From: Paucisalibacillus globulus DSM 18846 | Lineage (GTDB): Bacteria; Bacillota; Bacilli; Bacillales; Amphibacillaceae | DNA length: 64,000 nt | Direction of reading: 5' to 3' | Assembly: GCF_000482485.1 (NCBI RefSeq) | Contig: NZ_AXVK01000001.1 | Coordinates: 434,001-498,000, forward strand | Part shown: positions 48,954 through 59,094 of the stretch, one piece after another | Position numbering within the stretch: the stretch's first letter is position 1 | Layout of the letters: the number at the start of each line of letters is the position of its first letter | The notes under the pieces: model-generated | Databases searched by the model: none | What the model was told of the DNA's origin: nothing | The model's input: only the letters and a program-made list of their open reading frames with translations | Program-made: the position numbers and the translations under genes

Positions 48954-49099
48954 ATACTCCTTACGTTTAAAAGTGGGTAAAAGTGTATGATTGTTTATCG
49001 ATAAGTACTTTTCTTTATTAGCAATCAGAAAACATGATAAAATACAATCTTTCTTGTACAATACCTATAGACTATTACCTTTAAAGGAGTACGTAATGA

Positions 49100-50713
49100 A
49101 TGCGAGTAGAACAAATAAAGATTGAAAACCAAAATAACCTAATCCAAGATTATCGTAATCAAAATAAACGTATTATGGATCATTTTGATTATGGATTCAC
49201 GGAGTATAATAAACGATTAAAAGAATTAACGTCACGTTCGTTTCAAAGACAAGAGCTTGTTGAAGTGCTGACTCAATTAAATAAAAGCTGGGGAGCTCCA
49301 AGTTCTACTCTGCGTAATATTGAACGGTTAAAAGATGAGGAAAGTGTCGTTGTAGTTGGGGGCCAACAAGCTGGTGTTTTAACTGGTCCTTTATACTCAG
49401 TAAATAAAGTAATTTCTATTATACAATTTGCGAAGCAACAAGAAGAAAAATTAGGAATTCCAGTTATTCCAGTATTTTGGATTGCGGGAGAAGATCATGA
49501 TTTTGATGAAATAAATCATGTGTATATGGAACGTAACCATAAAATGAAGAAATTCAAAGTGGGGCAGCGGGTTCTTGATAAGCGCTCTGTGTCACATTTA
49601 GAGTTAGATAAAAAAAATATGTCACACTTTATAAATACCTTGAGTGAGGAATTAAAAGAGACGAAATATACGAAGGGAATTTTTACAATAGTAGAGGATT
49701 GTCTAAATCAATCCTTTACTTATGTTGATTTTTTTGCTCGATTAATTCTGAAGTTATTTAAAAATGAAGGCATTGTGCTTATGGATTCAGGTAATGATTC
49801 GGTGCGAAGATTAGAAAGTGAATTTTTTGTACAGATGATTCAAAAGCAAGAAGAAATAAGTCATGGTGTTTTCGAGTGTTTTAATGAAATAACAGAAAAA
49901 GGGTATTCTATTTCTTTAGATGCTACAAAAGATAATGGAAATCTATTTTATCATAAAGATAAAGAGAGGGTTTTATTAAGTAGGAATCCAGAAGGTAATT
50001 GGGTCGGAAAACAACAAGAAGTAATTTTAACAACGGAAGAGTTAGTGGCAATTGCTGTTAAGTCTCCGGAATTACTAAGTAATAATGTAGTAACCCGACC
50101 ACTAATGCAAGATTTAGTTTTGCCAACCTTAGCCTTTATTGGTGGTCCGGGTGAAATAAGTTATTGGTCAGTCTTAAAGCCTGCGTTTCATGCGTTAGAT
50201 ATAAAGATGCCTCCGGTAGTACCGAGATTATCTTTTACGTATGTTGATCGTAAAACGGAAAAATTATTAACAAAATATAATATACCGATTAAGGCTGCAA
50301 TTAATGGTGAGGTTAGTGTCATTAAGGATGCTTGGTTTAAAGAAAAGATAAATCCACCTATTGAGGAAACTGTAACTGAAATAAAAGCTACTATAACAAA
50401 AGCACATGAACCTTTACGGGAGATTGCAAAAGGAATTCGGTCTGACGTTAATAATCTTGCTGAGAAGAACCTGGAATATATTATACGAGATGTTGAATTT
50501 TTAGAGAAACGGATTATTCTTGCCTTGGAAGATCGATATCAAAAAGAACTAAATGATTTTACAATCCTTGAAAATGTTCTGTACCCTAACGGATTACAAG
50601 AAAGAATATGGAACCCTATTCCTTACTTAAATGAATTTGGTATTCATTTCTTTGAAGAATTATCAGCTTATAATTGTCCGTTTGAAAAGGAACATTTCAT
50701 TGTATATGTATAA
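49100..50713 (+). CDS. bshC: Bacillithiol biosynthesis cysteine-adding enzyme BshC
   Basis: 537-residue cytoplasmic enzyme for the last step of bacillithiol synthesis, joining cysteine to glucosaminyl-malate. The Rossmann core shows VVGGQQAGVLTGPLYSVNK (about 86-104) and PVFWIAGEDHDFDEINHV. A long coiled coil is present near 440-480. It was formerly YllA, directly before mraZ as in B. subtilis. The ATG at 49100 has AAAGGAG ten bases upstream. Confidence 0.95.
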   Translation: MRVEQIKIENQNNLIQDYRNQNKRIMDHFDYGFTEYNKRLKELTSRSFQRQELVEVLTQLNKSWGAPSSTLRNIERLKDEESVVVVGGQQAGVLTGPLYSVNKVISIIQFAKQQEEKLGIPVIPVFWIAGEDHDFDEINHVYMERNHKMKKFKVGQRVLDKRSVSHLELDKKNMSHFINTLSEELKETKYTKGIFTIVEDCLNQSFTYVDFFARLILKLFKNEGIVLMDSGNDSVRRLESEFFVQMIQKQEEISHGVFECFNEITEKGYSISLDATKDNGNLFYHKDKERVLLSRNPEGNWVGKQQEVILTTEELVAIAVKSPELLSNNVVTRPLMQDLVLPTLAFIGGPGEISYWSVLKPAFHALDIKMPPVVPRLSFTYVDRKTEKLLTKYNIPIKAAINGEVSVIKDAWFKEKINPPIEETVTEIKATITKAHEPLREIAKGIRSDVNNLAEKNLEYIIRDVEFLEKRIILALEDRYQKELNDFTILENVLYPNGLQERIWNPIPYLNEFGIHFFEELSAYNCPFEKEHFIVYV

Positions 50714-50743
50714 GGTCCCACCACTTTGAACCACTTTTTATGG

Positions 50744-50834
50744 AACTGTCTTTCTATAGAAGCAAAGATGGCTAAAAACACTTGTTTAGTAAGTGTTTTA
50801 GCTGAATTGCTCTTCATGGAAAGGCAGTTTTTTT
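50744..50834 (+). terminator. Large two-tier hairpin terminator after bshC
   Basis: Outer arms AACTGTCTTTC/GAAAGGCAGTT (50744-50754, 50819-50829) enclose an inner perfect stem GCTAAAAACACTT/AAGTGTTTTAGC (50771-50802). A T8 run follows. It separates bshC from the division cluster. Confidence 0.75.
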
Positions 50835-50891
50835 TGGTTCATATTAACTGTTTTAGCTTATTTTTTACTTTTTTTGAAAAACAGGTGGTGG

Positions 50892-50933
50892 AAAGTGGGG
50901 GATTGTGGTAATATAGGTGTATGAAAGTGGGGG
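50892..50933 (+). promoter_or_regulatory. mraZ promoter with repeated MraZ boxes
   Basis: AAAGTGGGGG occurs at 50892-50901 and again at 50924-50933, 32 bases apart, with GTGG also at 50905-50908. GT-rich direct repeats upstream of mraZ are the known MraZ operator. An extended -10 TGG-TAATAT lies between them (50906-50914). Autorepression of the dcw cluster is likely. Confidence 0.7.
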
Positions 50934-50941
50934 CGGACTAA

Positions 50942-51373
50942 ATGTTCATGGGTGAATTCCAACATAACTTCGATACTAAAGGAAGAATTATTGTTCCTTC
51001 AAAGTTCCGTGACGAACTTGGTGAGCGATTTGTTGTTACCCGTGGATTAGATAAATGTTTATTCGCCTATCCGATGTCTGAATGGACAATATTAGAAGAA
51101 AAGCTAAAAAAACTCCCACTTACAAAAAAGGACGCAAGAGCCTTTACGCGATTCTTCTTCTCTGGAGCAGTAGAATGCGATGTAGACAAGCAGGGAAGAA
51201 TAAACATTCCACAGCCTCTTCGCAATTATGCAGGTTTAGATAAAGAGTGTGTGGTAATCGGTGTATCGAATCGAATTGAATTCTGGGCGAGCGTTAATTG
51301 GGAAGACTACTTTAATGAGTCTGAAGAATCTTTCGCAGAAATTGCTGAGAATTTAATGGACTTTGATATTTAA
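50942..51373 (+). CDS. mraZ: Transcriptional regulator MraZ
   Basis: 143-residue DNA-binding protein with two MraZ/AbrB-type swapped-hairpin domains, each with a DxxGR motif ([14 protein letters not shown] and [14 protein letters not shown]). It forms a ring and regulates the division cluster. The start [11 protein letters not shown] follows GGGGGCGG. It is the first gene of the mraZ-rsmH-ftsL-pbpB unit. Confidence 0.95.
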   Translation: MFMGEFQHNFDTKGRIIVPSKFRDELGERFVVTRGLDKCLFAYPMSEWTILEEKLKKLPLTKKDARAFTRFFFSGAVECDVDKQGRINIPQPLRNYAGLDKECVVIGVSNRIEFWASVNWEDYFNESEESFAEIAENLMDFDI

Positions 51374-51402
51374 CCAGAAATCGCAAAAGTAGGTGTAAAA
51401 AA

Positions 51403-52380
51403 ATGTTTGAACATTATACAGTATTAAAAGAAGAGTCAGTTAAAGGTTTAGATATAAAGCCAGATGGTACATATGTGGATTGTACTTTAGGCGGTGGGGG
51501 ACATTCGGAAAGAATAGTCTCTCAGCTTAATGAAAAAGGATTACTAATTGCATTTGATCAAGATATGGATGCTATTCTAGCAGCTAAAGAAAGACTAGCA
51601 CCATACAAAGAACGAGTGCTGTTCATTCATAGTAATTTTCGAAATTTAGAAGAAGAGCTACAAAATCATAATATTACTCATGTTGATGGAATTCTATTTG
51701 ATTTAGGTGTATCCTCTCCACAATTAGATAGAGGGGAAAGAGGATTTAGCTACCAACATGATGCCAAACTAGATATGCGAATGAATCAAGGACAGGAATT
51801 ATCTGCCTTTGAAATTGTGAATTATTGGTCGTATAATAACCTAGTCTCCATCTTTTTTAAATTTGGGGAAGAAAAGTTTTCAAAGCAAATTGCACGAAAA
51901 ATTGAAGAATATCGTAAAACGAATACAATAGAAACGACTTTTCAATTGGTAGATATAATAAAAGATGCAATCCCTGCACCTGCAAGAAGAAAAGGTGGGC
52001 ATCCTGCTAAACGTATTTTTCAAGCGATACGTATTGCTGTAAATGATGAGTTGCAGGCCTTCCATGATGCTTTGCATCAGGCGGCAAGGGTAGTTTCAAT
52101 AAATGGAAAAATTGCTGTAATTACATTTCATTCATTAGAGGATCGAATTTGTAAGCAAGCTTTTAAAAAATGGAGTACGCCTAAAGAGACTCCAAGGAAT
52201 TTACCAGTAATTCCAAAAGAATATGAGGCTCCTTTTAAAGCAATTAATCGCAAACCAATAGTAGCCGATGAATTTGAACTAGAAGAAAATCGTAGATCAA
52301 GATCTGCAAAACTACGGATTATAGAAAAAGTTAATAACTGGTCAGAAGATTTTAATTATGGGGAAGGGTGGAATAAATAA
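51403..52380 (+). CDS. rsmH: 16S rRNA (cytosine1402-N4)-methyltransferase RsmH
   Basis: 325-residue SAM methyltransferase modifying C1402 in the decoding centre. The SAM motif is [15 protein letters not shown] (about 24-38). Other conserved stretches are [14 protein letters not shown] and [14 protein letters not shown]. Its stop codon shares one base with the ftsL ATG (TAATG), giving coupled translation. Confidence 0.95.
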   Translation: MFEHYTVLKEESVKGLDIKPDGTYVDCTLGGGGHSERIVSQLNEKGLLIAFDQDMDAILAAKERLAPYKERVLFIHSNFRNLEEELQNHNITHVDGILFDLGVSSPQLDRGERGFSYQHDAKLDMRMNQGQELSAFEIVNYWSYNNLVSIFFKFGEEKFSKQIARKIEEYRKTNTIETTFQLVDIIKDAIPAPARRKGGHPAKRIFQAIRIAVNDELQAFHDALHQAARVVSINGKIAVITFHSLEDRICKQAFKKWSTPKETPRNLPVIPKEYEAPFKAINRKPIVADEFELEENRRSRSAKLRIIEKVNNWSEDFNYGEGWNK

Positions 52381-52748
52381 TGGCAGCAAATCATGCAAGA
52401 AGTTGGGAACAATCCTATACATCATATCAACCACAAGTTGAAAAAAAGGTTGTAATACGTAAAAAAAGCTGGATTACAAAAGGAGAAAAGATACTTTATT
52501 CTGTTGTAGCTGCTTTTCTATTAATTGCTGGTGGCTATATGGTTTCCTACTCTTCCTCAACAGATTCATTAAATCGTGAAATCCAAACAATAGAAAATTC
52601 TATTGTTGATCAACAAGTTATTAATGAAGGGTTAGTATTTGAAATTAAAGATTTAAGTAGACCAGAAAGAATCACACAAATTGCAAGGGAAAGTGGTTTT
52701 ACCATTCAAGCTGCTGAAGTTAAACATGCCAATGCTTTTAATCAATAA
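52380..52748 (+). CDS. ftsL: Cell division protein FtsL
   Basis: 122-residue bitopic divisome protein. It has a basic cytoplasmic tail (1-37), one membrane helix (38-58) and an extracellular leucine-zipper-like region (about 60-105), ending ERITQIARESGFTIQ. It works with DivIC, FtsW and PBP2B. It overlaps the rsmH stop by one base. Confidence 0.92.
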   Translation: MAANHARSWEQSYTSYQPQVEKKVVIRKKSWITKGEKILYSVVAAFLLIAGGYMVSYSSSTDSLNREIQTIENSIVDQQVINEGLVFEIKDLSRPERITQIARESGFTIQAAEVKHANAFNQ

Positions 52749-52763
52749 TACGGGTGATTGAGG

Positions 52764-55016
52764 ATGAAAAAAAATAAGACTACACATGCCATGGCTGGAG
52801 TATTAATGGTTATCTTCATCATGGCATTTTTAATTGTAACAGGACGTTTTTTGTATATCCAGGCATCTGGAGTAGTAGAGGGAGTCTCATTAGATGAATG
52901 GGCAACCAAAGTGCGGACAACATCTTATACGATAGACTCAGAACGTGGTAAAATCTATGATAAAAATGGCATGACACTAGCCTATGATATGCCGACTTTT
53001 CGCATGTATGCTATTGTTGATGAAAGATACTCCGAAAATTTAGAGGAGAAACAACATGTCGTTGATCCTGTGGAAACAGCGGAAAAATTAGCTCCTTTAT
53101 TAAATGCAGAGAAGGATTATATTCTTGGACGATTGAATTCTGGAATTGAAAGTAATCTATCTCAAGTAGAGTTTGGAGCAATCGGTAAAGAAATATCGCT
53201 TCAAACAAAGGATGATATTCAAGCGTTAAAACTTCCTGGAATCCGGTTTATTCAGGAGAATATTCGCTATTATCCCAATGGTATGTTTGCATCCCATATT
53301 ATTGGATTTGCCCGTGAAACGGAAATGAAAACTGAAGAAGCTACTTTTAAAGAAATTACAGGTGTAACTGGTATTGAAAGTGAAATGAACGACCTCCTGA
53401 AGGGGATAGATGGAAAGATATCCTATCAACGAGATATTTATAATAAAAAGCTATTAGACCCGAGTGAAGTGATTCAAATGCCAGATAATGGGGATGACGT
53501 CTATTTAACAATCGATCAGAAAATTCAAACACTAGTAGAAGATGTTATGACTCAGGTAGAAGAAAAATATAATCCTGAAAGAATGACTGCGATTGTAATG
53601 AATCCCAAAACGGGTGAAATTGTAGCAATGAGCAATCGCCCAAGTTATAATCCTAATAATCCTGCAAATGTTCTAAACTGGTATAATGATGCTATTTCTA
53701 CCCCATTTGAACCTGGATCTGCCGTGAAGATGTTTACATGGGCTGCTGCGATAGAGTCTAAGGTTTATAATGGTGACGAAGGATATATGTCTGGTAAATA
53801 CCAAATTAGTGATCGCGTAAGTCCAATTCATGATTTTAATAGAAAAGGTTGGGGCACTATCTCTTTCGATGAAGGTTTTGCAAGATCTTCAAACGTTGCA
53901 GCTGCTAAACTAGTTTGGGAGAAAATGGGTCCAGATACTTTTCTTGAATATCTGAAAGCATTCGATTTCGATAAACCAACCGGAATTGATTTGCCAGGAG
54001 AAGTACAAGGTCAAATACTCTATAACTGGCCATTAGAGAAAATAACAACATCATTCGGACAAGGGAGTACAGCAACACCTATTCAGATTATGAAGGCAGC
54101 AACAGCTATTGCAAACGATGGGAAAATGCTAAAACCATATATTATTGATAGAATTGTAGATCCAGATACTAATAATGTGATTGAAAATCATGAGCCTGAA
54201 GTAGTAGGTGAACCTATTTCAAAGGAAACGGCTGAACAAGTAAGAGAGTTACTAGTTTCTGCTGTGCAATCTGAACATGCTGTTGGTAGTCGCTTTAATT
54301 TAGATGATTATTCTGTTGGTGGAAAAACCGGAACTGCTCAGATTCCTGATCCTAACGGCGGATATTTAACTGGTCACGAAAACTACGTGTTCTCATTTTT
54401 AGGGATGGCACCTTCCGATGATCCACAATTAATGATGTACGTTTCTGTAAAACAGCCTAATCTAGAATTCGAGTCCGGAATTGAACCTGGTTCAGCCCCT
54501 GTCTCATTTATCTTTAACAATGTGATGGAAAATGCATTACACTATTTGAGTATCACTCCTGATAAGGGTGAAACATCTACTGTTAATGTATACGAGATTC
54601 CAAATGTTGAAGGGAAATCCGTTGCATCTATTACTGATTCTTTGAGTAAAGCTGGTGTAGACTATACTGTTATTGGAGAAGGCACTAAAGTTGTCCAATT
54701 AAGTGCGGAAGTGGGGATGAAGATATTACCTAATGAAAAACTCCTGATTTTAACAGATAATCCTACAATGCCAAATATTATTGGGTGGTCACTAAGGGAT
54801 GTATTAAAGTTAGGTGAAATGCTTTCCTTCGATATAGAAATTTTAGGTAGTGGATATGTTGTTACACAGAGTATTGAAGAAGGGCAAAAAGTAGATAAAG
54901 GGACTTACCTTGGTATCGAATTAAAAACACCAAAAGAACTTCAAGAAATGAAATCTATCGATGAAACATCAGATAAAGAAGCGATTGAGAACGAATCTGA
55001 CGATGTTTTTGAGTGA
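52764..55016 (+). CDS. pbpB: Penicillin-binding protein 2B, septal transpeptidase
   Basis: Class B PBP crosslinking septal peptidoglycan with FtsW. It has 750 residues: N-terminal anchor (about 8-30), dimerisation domain, then transpeptidase motifs SAVK (319-322), SSN (375-377) and KTG in GGKTGTAQ near 525. Two PASTA domains follow (NVEGKSVASITDSL and MPNIIGWSLRDVL) with an acidic tail. ATG 52764 has GGGTGA six bases before it, and an in-frame TTG at 52758 sits inside that site. Confidence 0.94.
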   Translation: MKKNKTTHAMAGVLMVIFIMAFLIVTGRFLYIQASGVVEGVSLDEWATKVRTTSYTIDSERGKIYDKNGMTLAYDMPTFRMYAIVDERYSENLEEKQHVVDPVETAEKLAPLLNAEKDYILGRLNSGIESNLSQVEFGAIGKEISLQTKDDIQALKLPGIRFIQENIRYYPNGMFASHIIGFARETEMKTEEATFKEITGVTGIESEMNDLLKGIDGKISYQRDIYNKKLLDPSEVIQMPDNGDDVYLTIDQKIQTLVEDVMTQVEEKYNPERMTAIVMNPKTGEIVAMSNRPSYNPNNPANVLNWYNDAISTPFEPGSAVKMFTWAAAIESKVYNGDEGYMSGKYQISDRVSPIHDFNRKGWGTISFDEGFARSSNVAAAKLVWEKMGPDTFLEYLKAFDFDKPTGIDLPGEVQGQILYNWPLEKITTSFGQGSTATPIQIMKAATAIANDGKMLKPYIIDRIVDPDTNNVIENHEPEVVGEPISKETAEQVRELLVSAVQSEHAVGSRFNLDDYSVGGKTGTAQIPDPNGGYLTGHENYVFSFLGMAPSDDPQLMMYVSVKQPNLEFESGIEPGSAPVSFIFNNVMENALHYLSITPDKGETSTVNVYEIPNVEGKSVASITDSLSKAGVDYTVIGEGTKVVQLSAEVGMKILPNEKLLILTDNPTMPNIIGWSLRDVLKLGEMLSFDIEILGSGYVVTQSIEEGQKVDKGTYLGIELKTPKELQEMKSIDETSDKEAIENESDDVFE

Positions 55017-55121
55017 GTTTAATAAAAAAAATTAAAAGAATAGTTTAAGAAAAACAGTGTTCTAATCATTTTTTAATTACATATAGTTGATACAAGCCTA
55101 CCTGTGTGAAGGAGATGGATT

Positions 55122-57074
55122 ATGAAGCGTGTATCAACTGTAACAGTTAGAAAACGATTAGTCGCTGTTTTTCTTATTGGCATAATTGTTTTTAGCATTA
55201 TCGATCTTCGCTTGGGATATGTACAATTTGTTCTAGGCGATGAATTAATGGAAAAAGCAGATAAATTGTGGAGTAGAAATATCGAATTCCAACCAGAACG
55301 AGGTCATATATTAGATGTGAATGGTGAGATAATGGCTGAAAACGTTACTGCTCCTTCTGTCGTATTGGTCCCAAGGCAAATTAAAGATCCTGAAGACACA
55401 GCAAAAAAACTTGCTGAAATATTGGACATGCCGGTTGAAAAAGCATTAGAGCATGTAACAAAGGCATCTATGTCTGAAAATATTAACCCTGAAGGAAGAA
55501 AATTATCCGATGAACAGGTAAGGGCTATTAGGACATTAAACATTGAAGGGGTCTACTTAGCTAAGGATTCGATAAGACATTATCCATTTGGTGATGATTT
55601 ATCACATGTACTAGGATTTGCAGGAATTGACAATCAAGGACTTATGGGATTAGAACTCTATTACGATGATTTGTTAAACGGTGAAAAGGGGAGTCTATCC
55701 TTTTATTCAGATGCAAAAGGAAAACGACTTAATCAACTTGCTGATGTCTACTCACCTCCAAAAGATGGCTATGATTTGGTTACAACTATTGATTCTCGTA
55801 TAAACACCATTATGGAACGTGAATTAGATTTAGCTGTAGCCAAATATAATCCTGATGGTGCATTAGCGATTGCAGTGGACCCTGATACTGGTGGAATTCT
55901 TGGAATGACAACAAGACCAAACTTTCATCCGGAGAATTACCAAGAAGTTGATCCTACCATTTATAGTCGAAACCTACCAATATGGAGTACGTATGAACCG
56001 GGCTCCACGTTTAAAATTATTACACTTGCCGCTGCTTTAGAGGAAGAAGTCGTCAATCTTCAAGACGATCACTTCCATGACCATGGGTCTATAGAAGTTG
56101 GTGGCGCTAAATTAAGATGTTGGAAACCAGGGGGACATGGGGAGCAGACCTTTTTAGAGGTTGTTCAAAACTCCTGTAATCCTGGATTTGTTCACTTAGG
56201 TGAAGAACTTGGAAAAGAAAAGTTATTTAGCTATATTAAGGAATTTGGATTTGGACAGGAAACAGGAATTGATTTACAAGGAGAGGGTTCTGGGATTTTA
56301 TTTAAACCAGAAAATGTTGGGCCAGTAGAACTAGCAACAACTGCCTTTGGGCAAGGGGTATCTGTAACGCCGATACAGCAAGTTATGGCTGTATCGGCAG
56401 CAATTAATGGTGGTTATTTATACGAACCATTTATTGCTAAACAGTGGGTTGATTCGCGCACGAAGGAAATCGTTTCTTCAAAAGAACCTAAACTGAAAAA
56501 TAGAGTTATCTCTGAAGAAACCTCTGAAGAAATTCGAAAAGCATTAGAAAGTGTTGTTGCAAAAGGAACCGGTAGACCGGCGTATGTGGATGGTTACCGT
56601 GTTGGAGGTAAAACAGGTACGGCTCAGAAGGTTGGAGCAAATGGTGGCTATCTAGAAAATAACCATATTGTATCATTTATTGGTTTTGCCCCAGCAGATG
56701 ACCCTGAAATTGTAGTATATGTTGCTGTTGATAATCCAAAAGGAGTCAGACAATTTGGTGGTACGGTAGCAGCACCTATTGTAGGTGCAATTATTAAAGA
56801 AAGTCTTCCAATTATGGGTGTGGAGCCACGCACAGATGGGTTAGATAAAGAATACTTATGGCCAGAGCAACCAAAGATTGAAGTGCCAGAATTGGTTGGA
56901 CTAGATAAAAAACAATTAGTTCAAATGATGACTGACCTATCTGTGGAAACAAGCGGTTCAGGGGACATTATCATTGATCAGGATCCAGCAGCAGGAACAA
57001 AAGTGGAACCAGGTTCGAAAATTAGGATATATTTATCAGATGAGAAAAAGGCAAAAGAGAAAGACAGTGAATAA
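55122..57074 (+). CDS. spoVD: Sporulation-specific penicillin-binding protein SpoVD
   Basis: Class B PBP for spore cortex synthesis with the SEDS partner SpoVE, which lies at the right end of this window. It has 650 residues: membrane anchor (13-32), transpeptidase motifs STFK (295-298), SCN in VQNSCNPGF and KTG in GGKTGTAQK, then one PASTA domain with a charged tail. The Cys in SCN is typical of SpoVD. A GGAGATG site precedes the ATG. Confidence 0.94.
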   Translation: MKRVSTVTVRKRLVAVFLIGIIVFSIIDLRLGYVQFVLGDELMEKADKLWSRNIEFQPERGHILDVNGEIMAENVTAPSVVLVPRQIKDPEDTAKKLAEILDMPVEKALEHVTKASMSENINPEGRKLSDEQVRAIRTLNIEGVYLAKDSIRHYPFGDDLSHVLGFAGIDNQGLMGLELYYDDLLNGEKGSLSFYSDAKGKRLNQLADVYSPPKDGYDLVTTIDSRINTIMERELDLAVAKYNPDGALAIAVDPDTGGILGMTTRPNFHPENYQEVDPTIYSRNLPIWSTYEPGSTFKIITLAAALEEEVVNLQDDHFHDHGSIEVGGAKLRCWKPGGHGEQTFLEVVQNSCNPGFVHLGEELGKEKLFSYIKEFGFGQETGIDLQGEGSGILFKPENVGPVELATTAFGQGVSVTPIQQVMAVSAAINGGYLYEPFIAKQWVDSRTKEIVSSKEPKLKNRVISEETSEEIRKALESVVAKGTGRPAYVDGYRVGGKTGTAQKVGANGGYLENNHIVSFIGFAPADDPEIVVYVAVDNPKGVRQFGGTVAAPIVGAIIKESLPIMGVEPRTDGLDKEYLWPEQPKIEVPELVGLDKKQLVQMMTDLSVETSGSGDIIIDQDPAAGTKVEPGSKIRIYLSDEKKAKEKDSE

Positions 57075-57193
57075 AAAATTACAGTAGGGTAGCGGCAGAA
57101 GTAGAACGCATTGATGTATTATAAGACTATCATTCTAAATTTGTTTATAGTCCTACTTAAAATAAATTTGTGTTTTAAAAACTGTTTGCGGAA

Positions 57194-57439
57194 TTTGTTT
57201 AAGATGCGCAGTAACTAGCCCCAAGTTTTCCTGACTCGGGCACATGTACTGAATAAGAGGGCAGATGTTTTCTCGACACGGGAGCATGTACTGAATAAGA
57301 GGGCAGATGTTTTCACGTTTGGTTGCATGGTTTTGGGCACCTTTAGACTTCAACACAGAAATCTGTATATTTAAATAAAAACCTACGTACTACATTTAAT
57401 AAATGATTTTAAGTTACGTCACATTTTCCATCAACCGTC
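57194..57439. repeat. Repeat B3: TIR-bounded element between spoVD and murE
   Basis: It occupies much of the 540-base gap inside the cell-wall cluster. The left end is ATGCGCAGTAACTA (57203-57216) and the right end AAGTTACGTCACATTTTCC (57411-57429, inverted). CATG/GATG/CAAG sites fall at 57222, 57243, 57264, 57285 and 57306, all 21 bases apart. The conserved CAACA-GAAATCTGTAT hairpin block follows. Orientation is the same as B1. Confidence 0.82.
57243..57314 (+). repeat. Tandem 42-base duplication inside B3
   Basis: The 30-base segment 57243-57272 recurs exactly at 57285-57314 (begins CATGTACTGAATAAGAGG). The 42-base period equals two of the 21-base units seen in B1, so a double unit was duplicated recently in this copy. 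Confidence 0.9.
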
Positions 57440-57515
57440 AAAATGAAATGCAAAAAAAGTTGGACAATATCATAAAATAATAATGTAAAAAACCATTCAG
57501 CATAAACCATTATTC

Positions 57516-57524
57516 TGGTATAAT
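57516..57524 (+). promoter_or_regulatory. Extended -10 promoter for murE
   Basis: TGG-TATAAT (57516-57524), with a poor -35 (TTCAGC at 57496-57501, 17-base spacing). It lies downstream of repeat B3 and 93 bases before the murE start. Confidence 0.6.
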
Positions 57525-57616
57525 AAGTTGGATGTGATTATTTTTAAGATGGTAATCTACCCTCTTAAAAATATCCCAGAAAGAGAATAGTATGTTGGAG
57601 AAAGGAAGATGTCTTT

Positions 57617-59092
57617 ATGCGTTTAAAGGAAGTTCTTTCTTTTCATCCATTCGCACAACAATTCTCAAGCCTATACGACATAGAAATTAACAATCTAAAA
57701 ATGGATTCTAGAGAGATTAAAACGGGAGATTTATTTGTTTGCATTAGTGGCTTTACAGTAGATGGTCATGATTTCGTCGTAGAAGCTGAAAAAAATGGAG
57801 CAGTTGTTATTGTAGCTGAGAGAGATGTTCAGGCTAACATACCGGTTATTGTAGTTCCAGATACAGTTCGTTTTTTAGCGATGGCTGCGGCGAAGTTTTA
57901 TCAATTTCCAACTAATCAAGTGCCTTTAATTGGAGTAACAGGAACGAATGGTAAAACAACCGTAACATATCTATTGGAGCAAATATTTAAGCATTATGGC
58001 AAGAAGACAGGTGTTATTGGGACAATACAGTTGAAAATTGGTGAAGATTTTTTTCCGATTGATAATACAACTCCAGATGCATTATTTTTGCAAAATACAA
58101 TTAGGAAAATGATTGATCATGGAGTCGAACAAGTCGTAATGGAAGTGTCTTCCCACGCACTTGATCAAGGAAGAGTGTATGGGTGTGATTTTAATACTGC
58201 TATTTTTACTAATCTAACGCAAGATCATTTGGATTACCATGATTCCATGGATGACTATTTACGAGCCAAGAGTCTTTTGTTTGCTCAATTGGGTAGTGGA
58301 TATTATTCGAACAATAGTAAATTTGCAGTAATCAATCAAGATGATTCAGCATGTCATAAGTTTATCCGTTCTACTGCTCAAAAGGTTATTACATATGGCA
58401 TTCAAAATAATTCTATGATAATGGCAAAATCAATTTCACTAACTCAAACAGGTACTAAATTTTTATTATGTACGCCAAATGGTAATACTGAAATCAATAG
58501 TCAGTTAATTGGCAAGTTCAATGTATCGAATATGTTAGCTGCAAGTGCTGCTGCACTAGCGAATGATGTACCACTTTCCATCATTAAAAAGGCACTTGAA
58601 TCCATAAAAGGTGTATCAGGTCGTTTTGAATTAGTAACACATAAGCAATTGTTTTCAGTCATTGTTGATTATGCGCATACACCAGATTCGTTAGAAAATG
58701 TCTTAACCACCATACTTGAATTTGCTCAGCGAAAGGTATATGTTGTTGTCGGCTGTGGTGGGGATAGAGATCGTACGAAGAGGCCATTAATGGCACAAAT
58801 TGCATTAAAATATGCGCATGAGGCAATATTTACTTCAGACAATCCCCGTACAGAAGATCCTGATGTTATTTTAAATGATATGATAAGCGGGATATCTAAT
58901 TCAGAAGGCAACTACCAAGTGATTTCTGATCGCAGAAAAGCAATTTATCATGCAATTAACCAAGCAACTGATGATGATATAGTAATAATAGCGGGCAAGG
59001 GACATGAAACATATCAGCAAATAGGCCATATCAAGTATCATTTCGATGATCGTGAGGTGGCTAAAGAAGCATTGTTAATGAAGGAGAAATAA
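57617..59092 (+). CDS. murE: UDP-MurNAc-tripeptide synthetase MurE (meso-DAP adding)
   Basis: Mur ligase of 491 residues adding meso-diaminopimelate to UDP-MurNAc-L-Ala-D-Glu. The ATP site is GVTGTNGKTT (about 111-120). The DNPR motif in TSDNPRTEDPD indicates meso-DAP rather than lysine as substrate, so the organism has DAP-type peptidoglycan. An AAAGGAAG site precedes the ATG. murF starts two bases after its stop. Confidence 0.95.
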   Translation: MRLKEVLSFHPFAQQFSSLYDIEINNLKMDSREIKTGDLFVCISGFTVDGHDFVVEAEKNGAVVIVAERDVQANIPVIVVPDTVRFLAMAAAKFYQFPTNQVPLIGVTGTNGKTTVTYLLEQIFKHYGKKTGVIGTIQLKIGEDFFPIDNTTPDALFLQNTIRKMIDHGVEQVVMEVSSHALDQGRVYGCDFNTAIFTNLTQDHLDYHDSMDDYLRAKSLLFAQLGSGYYSNNSKFAVINQDDSACHKFIRSTAQKVITYGIQNNSMIMAKSISLTQTGTKFLLCTPNGNTEINSQLIGKFNVSNMLAASAAALANDVPLSIIKKALESIKGVSGRFELVTHKQLFSVIVDYAHTPDSLENVLTTILEFAQRKVYVVVGCGGDRDRTKRPLMAQIALKYAHEAIFTSDNPRTEDPDVILNDMISGISNSEGNYQVISDRRKAIYHAINQATDDDIVIIAGKGHETYQQIGHIKYHFDDREVAKEALLMKEK

Positions 59093-59094
59093 TT

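Noticed and set aside
50726-50911. 61-codon frame between bshC and mraZ
   Set aside because: It spans the two-tier terminator hairpin and the mraZ promoter.
57153-57356. 67-codon minus-strand frame with internally repeated peptide
   Set aside because: The repetition reflects the 42-base DNA tandem in repeat B3, not a repeat protein. It has no start signal.
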